64,000 nucleotides of DNA, taken from contig JAJLRJ010000006.1 in assembly GCA_024195265.1 (NCBI GenBank), positions 17,313,639-17,377,638 on the forward strand, read 5' to 3'. Source of the stretch: Dendrophyllia cribrosa. Its lineage: Eukaryota; Cnidaria; Anthozoa; Scleractinia; Dendrophylliidae. Below the pieces are notes generated by a model, which was not told the DNA's origin, did not search any database, and saw only the letters and a program-made list of their open reading frames with translations. Shown here one piece after another: positions 56,637 to 64,000 of this stretch. Numbering within the stretch: the first letter of the stretch is position 1; each line of letters begins with the position of its first letter. The position numbers and the translations under genes were made by a program.

Positions 56637-59600
56637 CCCTACCCGGGATGCAGCCTTTCTGTGGGCATGAAAATACATTGGATGCTGGACGTTCAGGACT
56701 GTTTTCCTTGTCATCGGACGTGGCTGTTGAGACTGTAACTTGCGGTGGAGATGTCACAGAAACAGTTTTAAACCCACCAGCCGAAAACAGAACTGACAGC
56801 CAGCTGTAGCTCACATCTGTACGTAATAGTATCACTATTCTCAGATACTTTTGCTTGCTTTTGAGACGTCAATATAAAGTCGTATTGACGTCTCAAAAAT
56901 CTAGACAAAACTAATTTCGATTTTAAGGCGCGCGTTAATACTGCATTATATTGACGGCGTTGGAAGAAAATATATTCCGTACTGGGCACCGTCCCCGGGG
57001 CTCCGCCGCTTCGCGACTCCGCCCAATACGGAATGCATTTTCTCCCAACTAGCCGTCAATATAATGCAGTATTGCAATTGACACCTCAAAATCGAAATTA
57101 GTTTATAAGAGTATTGAAAACATAACTTCGTAGCAGAATAAAGGCGGTGTGTTATCGCAAAAGAGCCGGCAAGGGGCTTAGTGAAAGAGTGAGGGTGACA
57201 CCCCCTCCCCCCCCCTCCCCCCCCCCCCCCCCCCCCCCCCATAAATGACTTGTATATTTATCTACCAAATATACCTGAAAGACGATTTGAACATTAATTA
57301 AAATTGTACCAAAACGAAGGAAACAGACTTTATACATTTATACATTTCCAAAAACGGACGTTACTCCTGTGACTTTTCCACGGCAATTATATTAATGTTC
57401 TTTCCTTGACCGATACCATAAGCACGCAGCAAATTCCAGTGTGCTACGCGTCACGCAATCTCTTTGCAACACATTGTGGGAAACTTCCGAACTGTCAGTT
57501 GTTTTAACAAATTTGGAGTAAATAACGCTATGATATGATCTACAAGGCTCAGATATTCCAAACACAGCAATATAATGGATCGGAGTGCAGGATTGTCTTT
57601 ATTATAAACGCAATTCAAGGTTCGGGTCAGTTTAATTTTCTGATGAAAAAGCGGGTAAGTGTTGATCGCTGTTATTTGTAAGGTCGCACAACATGATCGA
57701 TGTTCGTGTCTCTACTCCGTATCCCAACAAACTGCTTAAAAGATATCATTTTAAGTTAGCAAAGGATATATAAAGTTCTTCTGAAATCTTTACGATTCTG
57801 AAAAAGGCTCTACCTCAAAGGAACTATTTTTAGCGATAAACATTTGGTGCGCAGTGGCGGCGCTCAGGTTCGTGTCACAAGTTCTCCTGGTGTCAAACTA
57901 CCCTTCACATTTTGGTCTCTCGACGGGGCACTTTTAAAGTGCCGCCAGAAATATTTCACCACAGTAAACAACAGAAGTTGTGCTTCAAGACCGTCTTAAT
58001 TTTGTTTTCAAACTCAACGTACCAATTGGGTTTCCACGGCGTTGAAATTGGTTCAAATTTGCTAATTTTTAAAATGGAAGAAATCGTGTTTCTTCTAACG
58101 GTCGAAATATTCTTATTTCAACTGCTAATCCAAAGTAAATAACAGTAGTGTGAAGAACAAGAGCGTGTTTATGTTGTAGCCACATTTTATTTATGTATGG
58201 CATCGCGTTTTTCTGTACGAGCGAGATGAAAATGTGTAATTTTTCGCCAGTTTCACAACTGAAAGGCCGCCGATTTGCCGTTTTTCAAACTTTGCCCGTT
58301 TTCGAAAAAAATAAAACGCCGTTACAATTTTTAATGTTATTTTTGAAAATACTTCACTATAGAGATTATTTGGGCAAAATATGAAGAAATCCGAAATTTT
58401 GTGAGTGACGCCCGATTTTCGAAAATTTCAGACATTGGCTCTTAATGTGCCTTTACCATGATTATTGGCTTCATGAAGAAAACATTCGAACAAGTTTGCG
58501 TCTAATGTTTCCCAAACCGTGACTGCTTTCTGTTACATTTGAAAAGACTACTTTTAAAAGCAATAAAATCAGTAAACGACCGGGTTATTTTTCAATTTTA
58601 GCAATTCTCAAAAACTGTATTACGCGACAGTCCGTTGACTCTGTGTTTAGAGTGCACAAAAGCTCACAAAAGCAACTTTTTCTCGGTCTAGAATAACAAG
58701 TATGACACAAAGAAAAAGTCAATCACAAATTGATATCAACATAAATTCTCACCGAAAAATGAAATTTCTTTAATGGTAAAGTCCCTCGCCTGCTTGAAAA
58801 TTCTTTAAAACTCCGCTTGTTCGGATTTGATCGCCCCGCACTGATAAAACTTGAAGCAAGATTTCGTCGCTCGTCGCTTACAGCTCTCCTTTTTCTCCAC
58901 TACAGCGGCTTCTGAGTATTCTTTAAAGCTTTCTCTTTCGATTTTGAGTATTTTGAATGTGTGTTATTATTCCGACAAGACAAAACAAACCAAGCACATG
59001 CCGAGCGCGGCAGACATTTTTGTAGAATTTTTATGTGACCTGCGACCCGGTTAGTAATAATATATGCGTGCATAAATTTGCATGCACCAATGTGACAAAA
59101 AGACCAAGAAACGCGACCCATTTTATACCTCATGCGCTTACTGCGCATGAGTAATAAAATCTGTTTGGTATTCAGGCAAAAGCAAGGTTGAGCTCAAGGA
59201 AAATCACAGGGAGTCCAAAGGTTTCAACAAGCAATCAGAAGCTTCCATAGGAGGGCTTCATAGTTGACAATTCAGTTCAAGAAATTTTCCCTTCCTGCAC
59301 ATGACATGTTCATGCATTTTGAATACTTGTTTAACTGAACTGTCTTGAGTCACTGATTTCAGACAACATGGACCCCCCCTCCCCACCCCTCCCCCAGGGG
59401 GCTGGGTATGCCCCTGGCAATCCAGCATACAATGATAGCAGACTCACCTACAAAAGGGTTTTGATCAATAAACTCAAAAACTTTTTCTGTTCCGATCACA
59501 AAACTTCCCACACATCTGCCTGGCAACACCTTCTTTAAAGCATTGGTTACTGCTCCCCTCTCAACCAAGGACACAACGCCATCGCTAAACATCTCGGAGT

Positions 59601-62600
59601 GAATTCCAAGGTCTCTGTGATCCATCAGACGACTCAGGCATGCATCTGGTATGGAACCAATGCCTTAAAGGTGGAAGAAAAGGACCAGATCAGATCTAGC
59701 CTAACATTGGAGCTCCCGAGAAATTAAAAATAAAAATAAATCAATTGACTTTGTTGTTGTTTAACAAGGATGAACACTTGCAACTGATGGTGTGGTTTCA
59801 CGACTTTAAAAGTATTTGGTAAGTCTAGTAACCAGAAAACTGAAATGGTGTACCATTTTGGACATTAAATTAATTAGTGTCAATAGTTAAAGTGCCCCTG
59901 TGATCAAATTTTTGATTTTCATTTTTTTACATTTTCGTGTATAATTAGACTTTCTTACTCATCTTGCCAAATTTCAATTCATTACGAACATCAGAAGTCA
60001 TTTTATTTTAACATTTGTTTTCGAGAATTTACGGCCGCCATTAATCAACCTTGTTCCAAGGCTTGGTTGCGAATGGGAGAAAGTGACGTCAAAGACTCAA
60101 ACATACCTCACGGGTTGAAATTATAATAACAATAAGTATTGAAAATCACGCGAAAAGCAACAAAAACTTTGGACTTGTTCTTCGTGCAATTTTCTATGCT
60201 TATTGTTATTATAATTTCAACCCGTGAGGTATGTTTGAGTATGTTTAAGAAAGTCTAATAGTACACGAAAACGTAAAAAATTGAAAATCAAAAATTTGAT
60301 CACAGGGGCACTTTAAGATGGTCCATATGCAAAATGCATGACATACAATGTATGTTTGTTTGTAATTTGCAATATCATACACTGTAACACCTGTATTTAT
60401 ACATTTTCTTCAGCAGCATTTAAATTTTCTTGTGTAAACAGCAATTCTTATGTCAGATTACAAAGAAAAACAGATCCTTTCCTCTGAGTTTTAGGGACTT
60501 TAAATTTTTGATGCATACTTTGAGAATGGCATCAGCTTTACATGCACAGTGGCAATTTTTTTTTTAAATCAGGTTTCCCCCCTCATACATGCATTTCACC
60601 ATTTTAGCAGCAAAAAATTCTCCGAAACAGCTCACTACATAATACTAGCAACTCCTTAGCAACAACTCTTAAATTGACCCCTCCCCTTTTCCCCCACTTA
60701 ACTTGAAATTTTGGGGAAAATGCACCATAATAATCCTGTGCTTTAAGAAAGTGCAGCTACTCATCAAGGAAGAAGAAAAATAAAACAAAGAAAACAAGTT
60801 TACAGGGAGTAGACATTAAATCCTGCCATCACAACAATCCAGTAAATGAAACTACAGTTGTAACAATAATATTATTGTATTTTACGGTGGCAAACATCTT
60901 AGGACAGAAAATAGAGTGTAAAAAAATCACACAATCTGCCATATAAAATATAATTTGCCCTTTTTTGCTGCACCATCTGCCCTGAAAATGCTGCATAATT
61001 TTCGTTTATTTTCTCATCCTATACTATCAGAAGGTCTGAAGTGTACATTATAATCAGTGCACTCAATATTTCATGGCCTTCACAGAGTACTCTTAGATGG
61101 CAATACTAACCCATTTGAAGAGTGGCACCATCTTCCACAAGGTTTTCAGCAATGTATTGACCAATTTTAGCTTCCTCTGGAGACTCAGGCTTAATTTTGA
61201 GTTCTGGAAGTTTAAACTCATGCACACAAAGGACATCAAGATGGGACTGATGAATTCCTCCTGGGCCATGTGTGCGCGGACAGCGGGGATTGACAAGTCC
61301 TACAATGGCAACAAAAATAATGACTAAACAATTGAAAGAAACTTGTGGATATAATTATTAAAGCAACACTAGCTTCTTATCTGTTGCATTTCTTCCATGC
61401 CAATGTTATTTAAGTTTGGCAGATACACGTACAGTAAACTATATCAATATGTAATAAATGTTTATTGTTAGTAGCTTTGCCATTGATATGACGTTATATT
61501 CTTTTAATAATTAGTTGATTATAATACAGTGAGGGAGCCTATTTATTTATAAGCCCAGTGGTTAATTTTGGGCTTCCTTGCTCTTAAATTTTACATGTAC
61601 ATGTCTGTCCTGTTACTGTTTATAATATAGGGCAATAAACTTGAACTTGAACTTGATTCAGTCACTAAATGTACCACCATAAACAGCAGTTGAGAAAAAG
61701 CCCCAGCTGCACCATTATACAGCAATCTCAAATATTAATTGTAGCATTTTGTCATTTTCTTGTCTGCCTTACCGGCTTTGTCATCAATACATACTGTATC
61801 TAGGTAATGGCTTTGGTATAAAATCATCTTAAGTACAATTTATAAATAACTTATTAAACTTTTGAAGAAACAAGCAGCACTTTGCAAATGAAATTTCTTT
61901 ATGAAGTTTGCAGAGCTACATGTACATGTATATTGGTCACTCATAAGCAGTAATCCAAAAAGCCATTCACATACAGCCCGAGTGTTAATAGTAAATTATC
62001 TGCCATACTTGTGCACCATTTATATTAAAGGGAGTTTGTGGTCAGGAGCTTGCATTCTTGTCTTGAAGTAGAAAGAAAAAAAGCCAGAAGAAATATAAAC
62101 TAAAGAGACAACATAACAGCTATAAAGACTGCATTACTTTCACCAGAATGGCAATAGACCTTATTCACCGTCTACGTCATAACGCTGTCACGTGATCTCT
62201 ATTGGGTAAACAAACATTGAACTTTCAAAGAAATCTTACGCGGCTCGTGGCTTTCTGGCGTGAAATTGTGATCTTGTGCGGCTATGGTTCATTACTGTTG
62301 TGTTTTTTATTGTTACAATAGTTCTGCTGATAAGGAATTATCATTTCATGACTTTCCCAAGGATGAAAAACTCGTAAAGGTAAAAAATATAGCCAAATTT
62401 GACGGCAAGTCTAGTATCCGTTCGTTGCACGTGTTTCGGCTGTTTACTCTGTAGGTTCAAATTATAAGCTTTCTGGTTTTTTTTATTGTTATTATTTCAC
62501 AGGTTTGGATTATGCGAATTAAAAGGGATCCGAATAAAGATTTCAAAGTGACGAAAAGATGCTTTCACTCTCAGCAGTTTACAACGGAAAGAAAGGAATC

Positions 62601-63471
62601 TGTCCATCCGTATTTTTGTGGACCGTACAAAAACAAGAAGAGTGAATTGGTGAGAATTTTTATTCTCTTTTGACTTTCAAAACACAACGATTTAACGTTG
62701 CACGCCGAAGCGCTTGACAACTAACAGATTTATCATAGCAGAAAGTACGTAAACATCCGTGAATATAATTTTCGGTAAAAAAATTATAACCTTTGGAGCC
62801 AACGTCCTTTTTGCCACATCCTTCTAGGTGCTTTTGTATTTGTTGAGTAGTAAATTTTGGCAAAAGGCGAAGACTTTTAGTCCAAATTATAGCGTTATTC
62901 TCTCCGCGCTGGAGATACATTGTAGTCACTCAAAGACACCATTTTGTTCAGTTTGTTTACCCAATACAGATCATGTGACCATAGCGCGAATAAGGTCTAT
63001 TGTAATTTCTTTACCACCTGTCACATAAATCAAACTTGATGAACTGTAATCCACTTTAATCCTTGTAATCCTGCACTTTATCCCCACACTACTGGTTCTG
63101 TTTTGCTTTGTAGCATCTTTTAACCAATTTAGTTACAAGTATATTTGGTGACATTTGGCAATGTATATTTTGCTGGGTGGACATTGCCCCTTCAAATCAA
63201 AACTGTGAGTGGGAGAGGTACAAGCCCTTACCTATAATGTATTTGGCATTCTGTATAGCAGCTCTTGTACAGTCAACACTTGGTCCAAGAGTGCAAAATC
63301 CATGTTTGTCAGGTGGGCTGACTTGAATCAGAGCCACGTCCAAGTCAATAATTTTCCGGTGGAAAAGAAGAGGAATCTCACTCAAAAAGATGGGTGTAAA
63401 ATCAGCACGGCCATCATTCACAGCTTTTCGACAGTTGGCACCAGTAAACAATGAATTGCTTCTAAAAATTC
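49195..63471 (-). CDS. Acetyl-CoA hydrolase / 4-hydroxybutyrate CoA-transferase family enzyme (3' six exons)
   Basis: Exons in coding order: 63471-63232, 61299-61111, 59663-59448, 51746-51609, 50746-50618, 49382-49195. All introns are GT-AG and all in phase 1; the N-terminal exons lie past the right edge. The visible 367 residues cover most of the fold: FTPIFLSEIPLLF, ALIQVSPPDKHGFCTLG, NPRCPRTHGPGGIH, IAENLVEDGATLQMGIGSIP, GIHSEMFSDGVVSLVERGAV, INSCIEVDLTGQVVSDSIG, GVGGQVDFLRGAALG, GGGVVTTRAHVHYIVTEFG. The family moves CoA between carboxylic acids or hydrolyses acyl-CoA through a glutamyl-CoA intermediate. The catalytic Glu is the one in CIEVDLTGQ, and the Gly-rich VGGQ/GGGVV loops bind CoA. 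4-hydroxybutyrate or acetate/butyrate use is likely, but the substrate cannot be fixed from sequence. No targeting peptide is visible because the start is missing. The fourth visible intron is 7.7 kb because of a transposon (53423-58445). Confidence 0.9.
49690..50233. mobile_element. TIR element with long GC-rich inner arms
   Basis: CTCATTTGCATTACAATAAAA is mirrored by TTTTATTGTATTGCAAATGAG. The inner arms (ACCCTGCGAGCAGTGGATTC and complement, plus GAGCTACGCCGGACGAAAA and complement) pair over about 110 bp. ORFs on both strands share the same peptides because of this. It lies in the last CoA-transferase intron. Confidence 0.75.
50912..51309. mobile_element. Harbinger-like MITE (GGCCCCGTCCACACTAATGC ends)
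   Basis: The left end GGCCCCGTCCACACTAATGC faces GCATTAGTGTGGACGTGGCC. Flanks are TTA (50909-50911) and TTG, a degenerate TTA target site. The interior is built of CGTTTTCGAAAACC-type words. Its right-terminal 50 bp is repeated directly at about 51312-51361. Confidence 0.65.
52580..52685. repeat. Poly(C) tracts
   Basis: There is a run of 21 C at 52588-52608 and another C-rich run at about 52641-52654. A further run of 16 C is at 52862-52877. The function is unknown; length may be affected by assembly. Confidence 0.6.
54508..54886. mobile_element. Harbinger-like MITE with ACACGAGCAATTTTTCC arms
   Basis: AGCCCCATTTACACGAGCAA and TTGCTCGTGTAAATGGGACT are inverted ends, flanked by TTA (54505-54507 and 54887-54889). 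The inside repeats the words TTTTCCTTGACAAG and ACACGAGCAA many times in both directions, so the whole 379 bp can fold in several ways. Confidence 0.8.
55430..56830 (-). pseudogene. Decayed zinc-finger-type coding unit inside the 5-kb element
   Basis: Several minus-strand blocks in collinear order look like remains of one protein. VSVTSPPQVTVSTATSDDKE and SNVFSCPQKGC (about 56645-56775) resemble the first half of a C2H2 finger. HTLMNLAKQQYATLLSESVA lies at about 55635-55720. EKQKAYLEAKFTIGQSTG continues in another frame as RKVDPDVVTKEMRRAR (about 55480-55580). Frameshifts, stops and poly(C) insertions separate them. I recall proteins of this kind recurring in cnidarian genomes, but that was not searched. 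It could be transposon cargo or a captured host fragment. Confidence 0.45.
56606..56635. repeat. Poly(C) tract of 30
   Basis: Uninterrupted C run within the 5-kb element. It creates a spurious poly-glycine ORF on the minus strand. Confidence 0.8.
57200..57240. repeat. Poly(C) tract
   Basis: Three C runs separated by single T residues, the last of 24 C (57217-57240), next to the inner end of the right arm of the 5-kb element. Confidence 0.8.
59891..60312. mobile_element. TTAA-flanked MITE with AGTGCCCCTGTGATC ends
   Basis: TTAA at 59887-59890, then AGTGCCCCTGTGATCAAATT. The right end AATTTGATCACAGGGGCACT is followed by TTAA at 60313-60316. The inner arms (ACCTCACGGGTTGAAATTAT and complement) form a second hairpin. 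422 bp, no coding sequence. Confidence 0.8.
60317..61110. other. CoA-transferase intron sequence
   Basis: AT-rich, with no repeat pair or coding segment recognised. Confidence 0.35.
61300..62151. other. CoA-transferase intron sequence, left of the THAP element
   Basis: Non-coding, with a few TACATGTA words (for example 61919-61929). Around 61500-61660 is an AT-rich stretch with a GGGCAATAAACTTGAACTTG tail, possibly a retroelement end. Nothing firmer can be said. Confidence 0.3.
62152..63002 (+). mobile_element. TIR element carrying a THAP domain
   Basis: The ends are CAATAGACCTTATTC and the complement GAATAAGGTCTATTG, with a second matching block (TATTGGGTAAACAAAC and GTTTGTTTACCCAATA). The 851-bp unit contains two plus-strand exons for a THAP zinc finger (62284-62649) but no transposase catalytic region. 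THAP domains are the DNA-binding part of P-element-type and Kolobok-type transposases, so this looks like an internally deleted derivative. No clear target duplication was found. Confidence 0.65.
62284..62649 (+). CDS. THAP-type zinc finger, two exons, no downstream domain
   Basis: Exons 62284-62379 and 62503-62649 are joined by a GT-AG intron in phase 0 and encode 81 residues. They match the THAP pattern: MVHYCCVFYC (zinc ligands Cys5/6 and Cys10), FPKDEKLVKVWIMRIKRD with the invariant Trp34, then KRCFHSQQF with Cys52 and His54. Canonical THAP has C-x2-H, whereas this has C-x-H, so zinc binding may be altered. The final ESVHPYFCG replaces the usual AVPTIF-type end. The exon ends at a good donor (TTG|GTGAGA), but no third exon is seen before the element's right end. 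Reading through the donor gives a stop within about eight codons. It could be a transposase remnant or a donor of a THAP exon to other transcripts. Confidence 0.6.
63003..63231. other. CoA-transferase intron sequence, right of the THAP element
   Basis: Non-coding; nothing recognised. Confidence 0.3.
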
Positions 63472-64000
63472 CTACAGAAATTTTAAAGGGAGGCTGAGTT
63501 CGAATAAAACATGATAAAGACATTTTTATAGTATGTACAATGTACATGTAGGATATAATGATTTTTCATCCATGTCAATTTTGTTAAAAAACCTTCTTTG
63601 AATTATGTATACATAGCAGATTTGGTACAAACTTGTAGATAAGGTTGCCATTGTGCAAGGCTCGAAATAGCGGCCTGCCAATGGCCAAATGGCAGGCCAA
63701 ATTTCAGGTTTGGCAGGCGAAAATAAGGATGAACTGCCAAATGGTAATAAAATGGCAGGCGAAATTTACTGGAATGGTTTTGTGACACTTTCTACTCCTC
63801 TAACCATGCTCCTTTATCTACTTTTCCTTTCCATGAACCAATCGTCCCGGATGAAAAATATTACGGTTAAAGCAGGGTTGTCAAAAAGCGCTGGCGACCG
63901 TCGATATCGCAGGCTACTGCAAGGTTGTCAACCGCTAAAAAATGCGAATGAAATGAAACTTTGGATGCGCCGATTTTCGTTTGGAGAATTACACGCCCAT
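63472..64000. other. Intron leading to missing 5' exons of the CoA-transferase gene
   Basis: No exon is recognised between the acceptor at 63472 and the window end. Around 63660-63770 a GGCCAAATGGCAGGC motif is repeated in direct and inverted forms. Confidence 0.4.

Larger units (their letters stand above)
53423..58445. mobile_element. 5-kb element with ~1.07-kb inverted arms and TTAA ends
   Basis: The left arm runs 53423 to about 54495 and the right arm about 57365-58445, inverted and collinear with only small indels and substitutions. Both outer limits are TTAA next to GAGCCAATGTCTGAAATTTT or its complement, and similarity stops there. TTAA is the target of piggyBac-type and Kolobok-type transposons, but the ends do not start with CCC. 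The interior holds a TTA-flanked MITE (54508-54886), a third direct partial copy of arm sequence (55089-55160 resembling 54226-54297), a decayed minus-strand coding unit (55430-56830) and two poly(C) tracts. It sits in a CoA-transferase intron. Confidence 0.75.

Noticed and set aside
56533..57337. Minus-strand ORFs with poly-glycine
   Set aside because: The glycine runs come from C homopolymers; only the short flanking FSCPQKGC block may be coding remains.

Overview
The window looks like animal nuclear DNA, most likely from a cnidarian and perhaps a stony coral. It has intron-rich genes with GT-AG introns, and long AT-rich non-coding stretches packed with short inverted-repeat transposons and dispersed repeats of kinds I associate with coral genomes. 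The species assignment is inference; nothing in the sequence names the organism.

Three host genes are supported. (1) A 16-exon plus-strand gene (4159-31115) encodes a predicted 1451-residue HECT-type E3 ubiquitin ligase. It has an acidic, Ser/Lys-rich N-terminal half, ankyrin repeats, and a HECT domain whose catalytic cysteine lies 33 residues from the end. (2) A two-exon plus-strand gene (37508-42165) encodes a 338-residue membrane protein with a signal peptide, one transmembrane segment and a C-terminal synaptotagmin-like C2 domain. (3) A minus-strand gene (63471 down to 49195, N-terminus beyond the right edge) encodes an acetyl-CoA hydrolase / 4-hydroxybutyrate CoA-transferase family enzyme. 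These genes do not form a pathway or an operon.

The mobile DNA is the richest part. Intron 3 of the ligase gene carries a 6.3-kb Ty3/gypsy-type LTR retrotransposon (9143-15446, antisense to the host gene). Its 558-bp LTRs differ at one base and it has a CATG target duplication. Its gag, protease and pol frames are related by two successive -1 shifts, the first at a canonical GGGAAAC heptamer, and gag has one probable 1-bp lesion. Intron DNA of the CoA-transferase gene holds a 5.0-kb element with about 1.07-kb inverted arms between TTAA sites, enclosing a TTA-flanked MITE and a decayed zinc-finger-type coding unit. The same gene holds a TIR element with a two-exon THAP DNA-binding domain. Many smaller elements are nested or scattered: piggyBac-like (TTAA/CCC), Harbinger-like (TTA), hAT-like (CAG...CTG), foldbacks, a Penelope-like 3' end, a LINE 3' end and tRNA-like sequences.

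Layout: 1-4158 repeats and the ligase promoter; 4159-31115 ligase gene; 31116-37507 MITEs, no gene seen; 37508-42800 C2 gene and 3' UTR; 42800-49194 palindromic elements and a 28-bp minisatellite; 49195-64000 CoA-transferase gene with transposon-laden introns. No CRISPR array, rRNA or intact tRNA gene was seen.
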